Assembly (NCBI GenBank): GCA_009363175.1
Contig: CP045205.1
Span: 5,084,001 to 5,148,000, forward strand
Length of the DNA: 64,000 nt
From: Citrobacter telavivensis
GTDB lineage: Bacteria > Pseudomonadota > Gammaproteobacteria > Enterobacterales > Enterobacteriaceae
Direction: 5' to 3'
Shown here: piece by piece, positions 8,192-16,304 of the stretch
Layout: each line of letters begins with the position of its first letter
Position numbering within the stretch: the stretch's first letter is position 1
Notes under the pieces: model-generated
Seen by the model: only the letters and a program-made list of their open reading frames with translations
What the model was told of the DNA's origin: nothing
Databases searched by the model: none
Translations under genes and position numbers: made by a program

Positions 8192-10051
8192 TCACCCCTT
8201 CAGTACTATCAGCGGTTCGATATCGCTCTCTTTCCTAATAACCAGCGATTCGTCGCCGCGCAGACAGGTGCCGCCGTAGTTTCCACCGACGGTAAAGGTG
8301 CACACCTGAATATACTTACCGGCAACGTTTGGCAGACACCATAGCTGCTGATAAATGTTTTTCTGTTCAGCAAATTTCCCGCTGGTTTTATCCAACAGCT
8401 CTTCCTGATGGCTGACCAAATCGATATTGCTACCACAGCGACCGGCAATCGGTTTCACCGCATACCCGGTTTGCGCCAGTTCATCATTGACGATGAAATC
8501 AGTATCCAACAGGTAACGATGATGCGGGAAAAGTTGCCAGAGGATCGGCAGAATCGCTTTGTTACCCGGGATCACCGTCCACAGTGGCTCAAAGACCAGC
8601 ACTTCCGGGCGCAGCAGCACATCAATCAGCCGTACGTCCTGATCGGTATGCCCGGTACGAATCGGCACAGCGGCATACTCGGTTTCGCTGACTTCACGCA
8701 CCTGCTCAATGGCCGTTTCCCATGCCCAGGTTTTCCAGACGCAGTTCACCAGGCGTCCTTCGCCGTCAATCAACTGACCAGCATCATCCCAGCGTAGTTC
8801 ATCCAGCCCACGCAGGATCTTACTTTCAAACCCGGCCTGATGCAGCGCCTGCTGCATAAATTGCGCGTGGTAGTTCTCCTCAATATCCTTATCCTGCATG
8901 ATGTGCACAAAAGGACGCGCGTGGCTGTGTTTCCAGGCTCCTGCCAGCTCGTTAATCAGTCCTTCTGCCGGGTTGTGCCCCTGCCCTTTATAGCCCTGCT
9001 CCGCCCAGCGCTCGAGGATTAGCCCCGCTTCGGTATGACACGAAGCGGAATCGGCATTGTATTCGTACACCTTCAGCCCACGCTCATCCATACAGAAATC
9101 CATACGACCGGTGATCATATGGTGGCGGCGACGCTGCCAGGAGAGACGCAAACGCGGCCAGAGGATTTTGGGAATGTCGAACAGCGCCAGCAGGTTATCA
9201 TCTTTCAGCACCTTGTCTGTGGCGTGCAGATACATCAGATGCAGCTCGTTGGTCGCTTTGATCAACTCCTGCTCGGCACTCTCTGTAATCGTGAAATACT
9301 GGTATGGATCCTGATTGATCACGTGACCGTTTGCCGTTACATAGGCTTTTTGCAGCGGATCCTGTTCGTCCAGCCACTTGCCGTCAAACTGACCCTTTTC
9401 TTCCAGTCTTGCCGCGCCTATCTTCAGCGAATCATTGGCGATCCCCGGCTGCGGCAGGCTGTGCCTGGTATCGTCGGTCTGGATCATCCAGCCCAGAATG
9501 GTGGTGTCGTCAAAAGTGTCTTTCAGGGTATAGCAGCCATTTTCCACCACCATCTCCAGCTCACGCGTCCACTGCTGTCCGGGAGGAAGCGGAGTGTGAA
9601 TGACATTCTGCTCGGCAATGCGGATTTTGTTGTCCAGCAACTGAGTAATAATCGCGACGTGGCCGGTGTCTTTAAATTCACCGCCTTTTTGCCAGATGAG
9701 CAACGCCCCGGCGACCGGCGCGCGGGGCGATCCGTTAGGAAACGCCTGCAACGGCAAAATGTTGTCGTTCACCACTTCGCGCAGGAAACGCAGCGAGAAG
9801 ATCTCCCACGCCATACCGACATCGGTAAACACCGCACCATAATTCAGGAAGAGGAAACGGCGCGCGAATTCAACGCACTGCCATTTGTGGCCCATATATT
9901 CATTGTCGATATAGCTGCGAAATACAGCATCATCGTCATAGTCCCGTGGGTCGAGGGAGCTGTAATCTGAAGAGTAGATCGCTACACCACCGGGGGCATA
10001 GCCCAATAATGTCCCGAACGGGGCATCCTGACTGGTCGTTCCTTTGCTCAT
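8192..10051 (-). CDS. gss: Bifunctional glutathionylspermidine synthetase/amidase
   Basis: 619 residues, the same length as the E. coli enzyme. The N-terminal CHAP amidase domain (about 1-195) has the catalytic Cys59 in HKWQCVEFARR and a His in GHVAIITQ. The C-terminal ATP-grasp synthetase (about 205-619) carries GRMDFCMDERGLKVYEYNADS and KPIAGRCGSNID. It makes and hydrolyses the glutathione-spermidine conjugate in the cytoplasm, linking polyamine and thiol redox pools. The gene is divergent from yghU, a glutathione S-transferase-like gene, as in E. coli. A paralogue of the synthetase half (ygiC) lies near 59 kb. Confidence 0.97.
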   Translation of the reverse strand: MSKGTTSQDAPFGTLLGYAPGGVAIYSSDYSSLDPRDYDDDAVFRSYIDNEYMGHKWQCVEFARRFLFLNYGAVFTDVGMAWEIFSLRFLREVVNDNILPLQAFPNGSPRAPVAGALLIWQKGGEFKDTGHVAIITQLLDNKIRIAEQNVIHTPLPPGQQWTRELEMVVENGCYTLKDTFDDTTILGWMIQTDDTRHSLPQPGIANDSLKIGAARLEEKGQFDGKWLDEQDPLQKAYVTANGHVINQDPYQYFTITESAEQELIKATNELHLMYLHATDKVLKDDNLLALFDIPKILWPRLRLSWQRRRHHMITGRMDFCMDERGLKVYEYNADSASCHTEAGLILERWAEQGYKGQGHNPAEGLINELAGAWKHSHARPFVHIMQDKDIEENYHAQFMQQALHQAGFESKILRGLDELRWDDAGQLIDGEGRLVNCVWKTWAWETAIEQVREVSETEYAAVPIRTGHTDQDVRLIDVLLRPEVLVFEPLWTVIPGNKAILPILWQLFPHHRYLLDTDFIVNDELAQTGYAVKPIAGRCGSNIDLVSHQEELLDKTSGKFAEQKNIYQQLWCLPNVAGKYIQVCTFTVGGNYGGTCLRGDESLVIRKESDIEPLIVLKG

Positions 10052-10246
10052 GCACCTTACCTCAAAACTATACAGCTGAGCAGCTTCTGCTTGCCTGCTC
10101 TACACCGCCGACCATCATACACCTCAACGCAGCGGGAGCGCGCGCAACAACAAAAAATAGCCAGGCGTAAATGTGCCAATCTGTTAAATGCGCGGGTGGT
10201 GACCTGCTACACTGCTTCAACACAACCACTCAGAAGGCAGGTCAAC

Positions 10247-11116
10247 ATGTCAGATAACACTTATCAGCCCGCGAAAGTCTGGACGTGGGAAAAATCCAGC
10301 GGCGGTGCATTCGCCAACATCAACCGTCCGATCTCCGGTTCAACTCACGACAAAGTGCTGCCCGTCGGTAAGCACCCGCTTCAGCTCTATTCACTGGGCA
10401 CACCGAACGGCCAGAAAGTCACCATCATGCTGGAAGAACTGCTGGCGCAGGGAGTGAGCGGCGCGGAATACGATGCGTGGCTGATTCGCATTGGCGAAGG
10501 CGATCAGTTCTCCAGCGGCTTTGTGGAGGTTAACCCGAACTCGAAGATCCCGGCATTGCGCGATCATTCGCAGAATCCACCGGTGCGCGTGTTTGAGTCG
10601 GGATCGATCCTGCTGTATCTGGCGGAAAAGTTTGGCTATTTCCTGCCGCAGGATCGCGCAAAACGTACGGAAACCCTGAACTGGCTGTTCTGGCTCCAGG
10701 GCGCAGCGCCCTTCCTCGGCGGCGGTTTCGGCCACTTCTATCACTACGCACCGGTGAAGATTGAGTACGCGATCAACCGCTTTACGATGGAAGCCAAACG
10801 CCTGCTGGACGTGCTGGATAAGCAGCTCGCGAATAACGCTTTCGTGGCGGGCGATGAGTACACCATTGCCGATATGGCTATCTGGCCGTGGTTTGGCAAC
10901 GTCGTGCTGGGCAATGTGTACGATGCGGCGGAATTCCTTGACGCAGGCAGCTACAAAAATGTGCAGCGCTGGGCGAAAGAGGTCGCTGAACGTCCGGCCG
11001 TTAAACGCGGGCGGATTGTGAATCGTACCAACGGGCCGTTGAATGAGCAGCTTCATGAACGTCATGACGCCGGTGATTTCGACACAAACACCGAAGATAA
11101 ACGCCATCCGGCATAA
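10247..11116 (+). CDS. yghU: Glutathione S-transferase-like disulfide-bond reductase
   Basis: 289 residues (E. coli 288). I chose the ATG at 10247 because MSDNTYQPAKVW matches the family start and GAAGGCAGG precedes it. The longer upstream open frame is not conserved-looking. A thioredoxin-like N-domain (KHPLQLYSLGTPNGQKVTIMLEE, SKIPALRDH, FESGSILLYLAEKFG) is followed by an alpha-helical GST C-domain (EYTIADMAIWPW). The family (Nu-class GST) reduces disulfides and hydroperoxides using two glutathiones. It is divergent from gss, which fits a shared glutathione theme. Confidence 0.96.
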   Translation: MSDNTYQPAKVWTWEKSSGGAFANINRPISGSTHDKVLPVGKHPLQLYSLGTPNGQKVTIMLEELLAQGVSGAEYDAWLIRIGEGDQFSSGFVEVNPNSKIPALRDHSQNPPVRVFESGSILLYLAEKFGYFLPQDRAKRTETLNWLFWLQGAAPFLGGGFGHFYHYAPVKIEYAINRFTMEAKRLLDVLDKQLANNAFVAGDEYTIADMAIWPWFGNVVLGNVYDAAEFLDAGSYKNVQRWAKEVAERPAVKRGRIVNRTNGPLNEQLHERHDAGDFDTNTEDKRHPA

Positions 11117-11120
11117 TGCT

Positions 11121-11190
11121 GCCTGATGGCGCTGCGCTTATCAGGCCTACCCTATTCCAACCGTAGGCCTGATCATACGCTGATGCCGCC
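11121..11190. repeat. REP pair (BIME)
   Basis: Two inverted copies of the enterobacterial REP sequence: GCCTGATGGCGCTGCGC...AGGCCTAC at 11121-11150 and GTAGGCCTGATCATACGC at 11163-11190. They lie between two convergent genes, the usual site for REP elements. Confidence 0.85.
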
Positions 11191-11199
11191 CTCTGACAG

Positions 11200-11883
11200 T
11201 CAGGCGAATCCATGCTGACAAAGAATTAATCTCGCCTCAGGTGATAACAAAAAATCGGCGAACGGCTTTCCCTTGTCACTCAGGCAGGCAAATCCATACT
11301 CCGCGACCGGATTATATGGCTCCGGTATTTCTACCACCGTCAGCGTCTCAATCAGTCTGAGCCTCGGGGCATAGCTGGCATATCCAATGAAGACATCGGT
11401 GTCATCATTGCTGATTAACCACTCGGCTGCCAGACTTCCCGCCGGAAGGGGAAGCGTATCTCTGCCGCCGACCAGCGCCACCGCCCGTTCCCGGGCGCGC
11501 GTTCCCGCATCGCCCATCCGTGAAAAAAGCTGCTGCGTATAATCACCGGACGGATCGCATCCCGCTGTCGACGTGCCAATCCGCAGGTCCGGACGCGTTA
11601 ACAGCGATAACCAGTCATCGCCTTCTCGCACTGCATCCGCCCGCACGGTAAGACACAGGCGATTGGTCGCGAAGGGAGCCACGGATTGTGCACGACCGGC
11701 GTCCAGCAGCGCTTGTGGATGCGCCATATTCGCCGAGGCAAAAAAGTCACAGGGCTCGCCAGCTTCAATCCGTTCGCGCAGCAACCCCGCCGGACCAAAA
11801 TCACAAAGCACATCCTTCTCCTGAAAACAGGCCATCAGCGACTGCCATACCGCACGCAGACTCCCCGCAGCGAGGATGCGCAT
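11200..11883 (-). CDS. ModA-like substrate-binding protein without signal peptide
   Basis: 227 residues of the molybdate-binding (ModA/PBP type II) fold: ILAAGSLRAVW at the very N-terminus, ERIEAGEPCDFFASAN, then RPDLRIGTSTAGCDPSGDY and a C-terminal SPEARLILCQHGF. Family members normally start with a signal peptide. Here the ATG begins at the first beta strand, so the protein is probably cytoplasmic. Its start overlaps the stop of the upstream binding-protein gene by 1 nt (TGATG), so the two are coupled. No permease or ATPase gene is nearby. A role in sensing or handling molybdate/tungstate is inferred from the fold and the ModE-type site upstream of the operon. Confidence 0.75.
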   Translation of the reverse strand: MRILAAGSLRAVWQSLMACFQEKDVLCDFGPAGLLRERIEAGEPCDFFASANMAHPQALLDAGRAQSVAPFATNRLCLTVRADAVREGDDWLSLLTRPDLRIGTSTAGCDPSGDYTQQLFSRMGDAGTRARERAVALVGGRDTLPLPAGSLAAEWLISNDDTDVFIGYASYAPRLRLIETLTVVEIPEPYNPVAEYGFACLSDKGKPFADFLLSPEARLILCQHGFA

Positions 11884-12935
11884 CAGTCAACGCCCTGATA
11901 GTCGGTGCGATAAAAACGCTGATACCACTCATTCGCCACATTGCGCATATCAATGTCCGTGAACTTCTGGGGGTACAACTTTTTCGCCATCCACAGTTCA
12001 CCAATCCCCATCGCTTCCGGCATCGGATAACCCCAGGCTTTCGCGTAATCAGGCATCAGATAAACACGATGATTTTTCACTGCATCAATCACCTGCCACT
12101 GCGGGCTTTGCAGGATCTCATCAACCACTTTTGGATAGCGATCCTGCACAAAAATGACCTGCGGATTCCAGGCAATCACCTGTTCCATCGCCACCGGTTT
12201 GAAGCCCTTAACGGTTGAGGCCGCAACGTTCAGCGCCCCAGCGTGCGCCATCATCAGGCCGGTATATTTTCCTGAACCGTAGGTAGTCAGATCCGGGTTG
12301 GCCATATAGGCGCGAACGCGTTGATCTTCAGGGATCGCCTGCAAACGATCGCTCACCAGCTTGCGTCCTTTATCGGTGGCGTCAATCAGCGCTTTCGCCT
12401 CTTGCGGTTTATTAACAATATCGCCGATAAGCGTGATCCCTTCCCGCAAGCCCCGCTCGTAAGCCTGTTCCTCATCCGCCATGGTCGGATTCAGTTTGGC
12501 TTGTTCCCCTGCCGCGTCATGGCGCAGAGAGACTGCCACCACTGGAATGCCGAGACTGCTGATTTTGTCGATCATCTCCTGCGGCGCGTAGTTTGTGACA
12601 AACACGACCTGCGGGTGCAGCGCCACCAGCTGTTCCGGATCCACGTGGGTTAAATCGCCCAGCGCGGTTTTCTGGGCCAGTTCCGGCGCCAGTCGCGCGT
12701 AGCCATCACCCAGTTGTTGCTTCCAGTTCGCCATCACGCCGACAATTTTGTCGGTCGCATTCATCTGCACCAACAGATTGAGCGTCTGATGCTGGAGCAC
12801 CACAACGCGATCCACCTTATCCGGCACGGTGACCTGGCGGCCAATTTGATCGGTAAAGGTACGGTCGGCTTGCGCCATGAAGGGGAGAGGGAAAAGTAAC
12901 GCCAGCAGGGAGAGCTGGCGTAAGAATTTAAGCAT
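11883..12935 (-). CDS. Periplasmic metal/oxyanion-binding protein (TroA/BtuF fold, MolA-like)
   Basis: 350 residues. The signal peptide is residues about 1-23, cleaved after AQA. The mature protein is a class III binding protein of the iron-siderophore/cobalamin type: FTDQIGRQVTVPDKVDRVVV, DPEQLVALHPQVVFV and EQVIAWNPQVIFV. MolA of Haemophilus has this fold and binds molybdate and tungstate; siderophore and B12 binders share it too. It is the first gene of a two-gene unit located 77 bp after hybG, with its own promoter and GAGG ribosome site. No transporter genes accompany it. Molybdate or tungstate is my preferred ligand because of the ModE-like operator at 12953-12976. Confidence 0.78.
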   Translation of the reverse strand: MLKFLRQLSLLALLFPLPFMAQADRTFTDQIGRQVTVPDKVDRVVVLQHQTLNLLVQMNATDKIVGVMANWKQQLGDGYARLAPELAQKTALGDLTHVDPEQLVALHPQVVFVTNYAPQEMIDKISSLGIPVVAVSLRHDAAGEQAKLNPTMADEEQAYERGLREGITLIGDIVNKPQEAKALIDATDKGRKLVSDRLQAIPEDQRVRAYMANPDLTTYGSGKYTGLMMAHAGALNVAASTVKGFKPVAMEQVIAWNPQVIFVQDRYPKVVDEILQSPQWQVIDAVKNHRVYLMPDYAKAWGYPMPEAMGIGELWMAKKLYPQKFTDIDMRNVANEWYQRFYRTDYQGVD

Positions 12936-12952
12936 GAGTGTATCCTCGCATT

Positions 12953-12976
12953 CGGTGTATAATTAAGTATACAGCG
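12953..12976 (-). promoter_or_regulatory. ModE-type operator overlapping a promoter
   Basis: A perfect 6-bp inverted repeat TGTATA-N6-TATACA (12956-12961, 12968-12973) is framed by CG-N and N-CG, 18 nt before the ATG of the binding-protein gene. The E. coli modA operator has the same architecture: CG-N-TATATT-N6-TACATA-N-CG. On the minus strand TATACT within it is a good -10 box, so a bound repressor would block transcription, as ModE does at modA. Confidence 0.65.
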
Positions 12977-13012
12977 ATGAAAGAACACTTAACAGACTGT
13001 CATCAGGGGTTA

Positions 13013-13261
13013 TCAGGCGCTGGTCACGTCGTACTCCATACGGCGTAGCGCATCCAGCGTGGCTTTGGCTTCTTCTTCATCAATGATGCTCATCGCAAAC
13101 CCCACATGCACTAACACCCACTGCCCGACCAGTTGTGCAGGACTGTCTTCACAGATTAGCGCAATATTCACATCACGTTTGATGCCGCACACTTCCACCT
13201 GCGCAAGCTGGTGAATATCTTCACCGACGGCCAGAACCTGGCCCGGAACGCCTATACACAT
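13013..13261 (-). CDS. hybG: Hydrogenase-2 maturation chaperone HybG
   Basis: 82 residues of the HypC family, starting with the diagnostic MCIGVPGQVLAV (Cys2 is the functional residue). It carries the Fe(CN)2CO moiety between HypD and the large-subunit precursor HybC, and also serves hydrogenase 1. It is the last gene of the hyb operon, 30 bp after hybF. Confidence 0.96.
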   Translation of the reverse strand: MCIGVPGQVLAVGEDIHQLAQVEVCGIKRDVNIALICEDSPAQLVGQWVLVHVGFAMSIIDEEEAKATLDALRRMEYDVTSA

Positions 13262-13291
13262 ATCTGACTCCGCCCCATGTCACATCACGGG

Positions 13292-13633
13292 TTATTCAAC
13301 TTCAATACTTTTCACTTTCAGCGAATCGCCGGTATCAACACGCAGACGATCGCCATGACAACGCGGACACTGTGCATCGTGCTGAGTGATTTCAACTGCC
13401 TGACTGCAATCCCAGCACCATGCCTGTGCCGGTTTGTAGTCGATGTGCAATTCACAGCCTTGCGCCACCGTCCCCTGGCAGACAATGTCAAAACTAAAAC
13501 GAACCGCGCTCTCTTCAACACAGGACAGCGCGCCAATCTCCAGCCACACGCCGGTGACGCGCTTTACGCCATGCTGTTCAGCCTGCTGTTGAATGATTTC
13601 AACCGCACTCTGACAAAGAGACAGCTCATGCAT
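13292..13633 (-). CDS. hybF: Hydrogenase nickel-insertion protein HybF (HypA family)
   Basis: 113 residues from the ATG at 13633, as in E. coli. MHELSLC provides the N-terminal nickel site (Met1, His2, Glu3). The zinc-binding pair is CWDC and CPRC. It works with HypB to insert nickel into the hydrogenase-2 large subunit. It overlaps hybE by 8 bp. Confidence 0.96.
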   Translation of the reverse strand: MHELSLCQSAVEIIQQQAEQHGVKRVTGVWLEIGALSCVEESAVRFSFDIVCQGTVAQGCELHIDYKPAQAWCWDCSQAVEITQHDAQCPRCHGDRLRVDTGDSLKVKSIEVE

Positions 13634-14114
13634 TCTGTAAGCCCCGACGCCCGAACAGCAATGCGCGACGGCTTGTCTGCGGCGCATCCGGATCGCTGAC
13701 CGGCAGCGACAACAGCATCCGCGCGCAGTCATCGGCCAGACGCACACCCTCCTGTGCCGACAAACTGTGATTGAGCGGCGACATCAGGGAACAGCCGAGG
13801 TATTGCGATACGCCGTCCAGCTCGCCCACGGTGAACGTCATCGTGCCATACGGCAGACGCAGCCCGAGCTTTTCACTGACTTTACGCACTGGCCAGAGCT
13901 GGTCTGGCCCGGGGAAAATCAGCGCACTCAGCATCCACGGCGTAATCACGCATCCTGTCCACTGCCCTTCAAACAGGGTAAAGTCAGAGACATACACCGG
14001 CATATCAGGATGCAGGAAGGACAGATCGTGCATTGAACGCTGCGCAATCGCTTCAAACGCGGCCTGAACCTGTGCCTTTGGAGCCGTCTGGAACCCGGAG
14101 ATCTCCTCAGACAT
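13626..14114 (-). CDS. hybE: Hydrogenase-2-specific chaperone HybE
   Basis: 162 residues, the E. coli length. Recognised by MPVYVSDFTLFEGQWTGCVI and TPWMLSALIFPGPDQ. HybE is a cytoplasmic proofreading chaperone that holds the HybO Tat precursor until the large subunit is matured. It overlaps hybD by 8 bp and hybF by 8 bp inside the operon. Confidence 0.95.
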   Translation of the reverse strand: MSEEISGFQTAPKAQVQAAFEAIAQRSMHDLSFLHPDMPVYVSDFTLFEGQWTGCVITPWMLSALIFPGPDQLWPVRKVSEKLGLRLPYGTMTFTVGELDGVSQYLGCSLMSPLNHSLSAQEGVRLADDCARMLLSLPVSDPDAPQTSRRALLFGRRGLQNA

Positions 14115-14601
14115 GCGTTACCTCCCGTGGGATCGCTTCAACGCCCGACTCACGCAGCGCGGCCAGAACCTGCGCAAGCGCAGGTTCAATCATCGCTTCA
14201 ACCGTTGGCGTTAAGCCAATGTTCGGCTCCAGCGATTCCGGAATGACGCCAATCAACGTCAGTTTTTTCGGGAACTCACCGGTGAAGCGAAGGGCCGACA
14301 GAACGTCGGCCAGGCCCAGCTGATGCGGGGAGATCTTGTTGGTAAACAGCGCCGGCACCTCATCATCCCGCAGGATCATCAGCGTACCCGGGGCGTTTTT
14401 TCTCGAGACAATGGCATCCGCAATGATCAGATGATCCCGGTTTGCCATGTCGCCGAGCAACTCCATGCCCGCCGTACCGCCATCAAGGATTTCAACGAAA
14501 TCCGGCAATTCATATCGCTGCTCTAAGGCTTCAACGATACGAACGCCGATGGCTTCATCGGTCAGCAAAATATTGCCGACCCCTAAAACTAAAATCCGCA
14601 T
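14107..14601 (-). CDS. hybD: Hydrogenase-2 maturation endopeptidase HybD
   Basis: 164 residues from the ATG at 14601; a GTG one codon earlier is not needed. It has the peptidase M52 signature MRILVLGVGNILLTDEAIGV, with nickel ligands Glu16, Asp62-region and His93-region (DGGTAGMELL, ISPHQLGL). It cleaves the C-terminal tail of HybC after nickel insertion. The start overlaps the hybC stop by 1 nt (TGATG). Confidence 0.96.
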   Translation of the reverse strand: MRILVLGVGNILLTDEAIGVRIVEALEQRYELPDFVEILDGGTAGMELLGDMANRDHLIIADAIVSRKNAPGTLMILRDDEVPALFTNKISPHQLGLADVLSALRFTGEFPKKLTLIGVIPESLEPNIGLTPTVEAMIEPALAQVLAALRESGVEAIPREVTHV

Positions 14602-16304
14602 CACAGAACCTTTACAGAGACAACTTCGTTCCCGTCAGCGTCAACAACATGCACTGCACACGCCATGCAAGGATCGAAAGAGTGAATAGTACGTACCACT
14701 TCCAACGGTTTTTCCGGATCGGCAATCGGCGTGCCTACCAGCGACTGTTCGTACGGACCGACGTCATCGTTGAAGTTACGCGGACCGGAGTTCCAGGTTG
14801 ACGGTACTACCGCCTGGTAGTTGCTGATAATGCCGTCTTTAATCACCATCCAGTGAGAGAGCATCCCGCGCGGTGCTTCAAGGAAACCGACGCCTTTAAA
14901 TTCACCCGTCGCCGGAATATTCGGTTTCACGAACGTGGTGTGGTCACCTTTACCGATGTTGGCAATCAGCGCACTGTACTGGCTCTGCAGGATACCCTGT
15001 AGTTCACAGCAGTGAACGGTACGGCCAATAATACGCCCCAGCGTGGAGTGCAACTGCGCCACTTCCAGCGTTTTACCGGTCAGCGCCTGATAAATCGCAA
15101 TGATTTCATTCAGTTTTGCCTTCGTGGACTCACGTCCGGAGGCCAGTTTCACCAGCATATTCGCCAGCGGTCCCACTTCGACGGTTTTACCGTAGAACGT
15201 TGGGGATTTCACCCATGAATATTTGCCGTCATCTGACCAGCCGTTATAGTCCGGAATGGTCGTCCCTTCCCACGGCGCCTGCGGGGCTTCGTCTTTATAC
15301 CAGGCGTGTTTGGCGCTCTCCTGAATCCCTTTGATCAGGTACTCGTCGGAGTGAGAGGAGATCGGGCGATAGCTCGACAGATCCGCATTTTCGATATAGC
15401 CACCCGGGAACAGGAAGCTGCCGTTCTTACCGTCGGTCGGGAATTCCGGCGCAGCCAGATAGTTAACCGCCCCTTTACCATGTTCCAGCCAGTCCGGATA
15501 GAACGCGGCAATCACCGCCGTATCCACCTTGTAGACCTGTTCAACGAAGTCGCTCAGTTTGTCGATGAAGGACTTGATGTACATCAGGCGTTCCAGGTTC
15601 AGTACGCCCAGGCCGTCGAGGTTGATCGGGTTGGCAACGCCACCCACCGCCAGGTTCTGGATGTGCGGTGTTTTACCGCCCAGCAACGCCACCACGCGGT
15701 TGGCATCACGCTGACATTCCAGCGCCTGCAGGTAGTGAGCAACGGCGATCAGGTTCACTTCCGGCGGCAGTTTCATCGCCGGGTGTCCCCAGTAACCGTT
15801 GGCGAAAATCCCCAACTGGCCGCTGGCAACCAGGTCCTTGATCTTATTCTGAACTTTCGTGAACTCTTCCGCGCTGTTCAGATGCCAGGTCGACACGCCG
15901 TTCAGCATCGCTGACGCTTTTGCCGGATCGGCTTTCAGCGCAGAGGTGATATCCACCCAGTCCAGCGCCGAGAGCTGATAGAAGTGCACAATGTGGTCAT
16001 GAGTGGTATGCGCCGACAGAATGATGTTACGGATATACTGGGCGTTAACCGGAACGTCAATGTTCAGCGCGCTTTCTGCCGCACGAACGGAGGCAATCGC
16101 GTGCGTTGTCGTACAAACGCCGCAAATACGCTGCACAATCATCCACGCGTCACGAGGATCGCGATTCTTCACGATCTCTTCCATACCGCGCCACATGGTG
16201 CCGGAAGCCCATGCTTTTGAAACAACGCCGTTTTCGATTTCGCAATCGATACGTAAGTGCCCCTCAATACGGGTTACAGGATCAATAGTAATTCTCTGGC
16301 TCAT
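14601..16304 (-). CDS. hybC: Hydrogenase-2 large subunit (NiFe catalytic)
   Basis: 567 residues. The nickel-binding L1 motif is RICGVC and the C-terminal one is DPCMACAVHVV. The tail after that His (about 15 residues) is the segment removed by HybD. It contains the NiFe(CN)2CO site that oxidises H2 in the periplasm and is exported with HybO by the Tat pathway. It overlaps hybB by 4 bp. Confidence 0.98.
   Translation of the reverse strand: MSQRITIDPVTRIEGHLRIDCEIENGVVSKAWASGTMWRGMEEIVKNRDPRDAWMIVQRICGVCTTTHAIASVRAAESALNIDVPVNAQYIRNIILSAHTTHDHIVHFYQLSALDWVDITSALKADPAKASAMLNGVSTWHLNSAEEFTKVQNKIKDLVASGQLGIFANGYWGHPAMKLPPEVNLIAVAHYLQALECQRDANRVVALLGGKTPHIQNLAVGGVANPINLDGLGVLNLERLMYIKSFIDKLSDFVEQVYKVDTAVIAAFYPDWLEHGKGAVNYLAAPEFPTDGKNGSFLFPGGYIENADLSSYRPISSHSDEYLIKGIQESAKHAWYKDEAPQAPWEGTTIPDYNGWSDDGKYSWVKSPTFYGKTVEVGPLANMLVKLASGRESTKAKLNEIIAIYQALTGKTLEVAQLHSTLGRIIGRTVHCCELQGILQSQYSALIANIGKGDHTTFVKPNIPATGEFKGVGFLEAPRGMLSHWMVIKDGIISNYQAVVPSTWNSGPRNFNDDVGPYEQSLVGTPIADPEKPLEVVRTIHSFDPCMACAVHVVDADGNEVVSVKVL

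Noticed and set aside
9035..9970. Long plus-strand open frame (311 codons) opposite gss
   Set aside because: It lies entirely antisense to gss, which has a full conserved protein. Composition is that of a mirror frame.
10091..10246. Upstream extension of yghU
   Set aside because: The first 52 codons are Arg/Ala-rich and unlike the family; the ATG at 10247 has a ribosome site and the conserved start.
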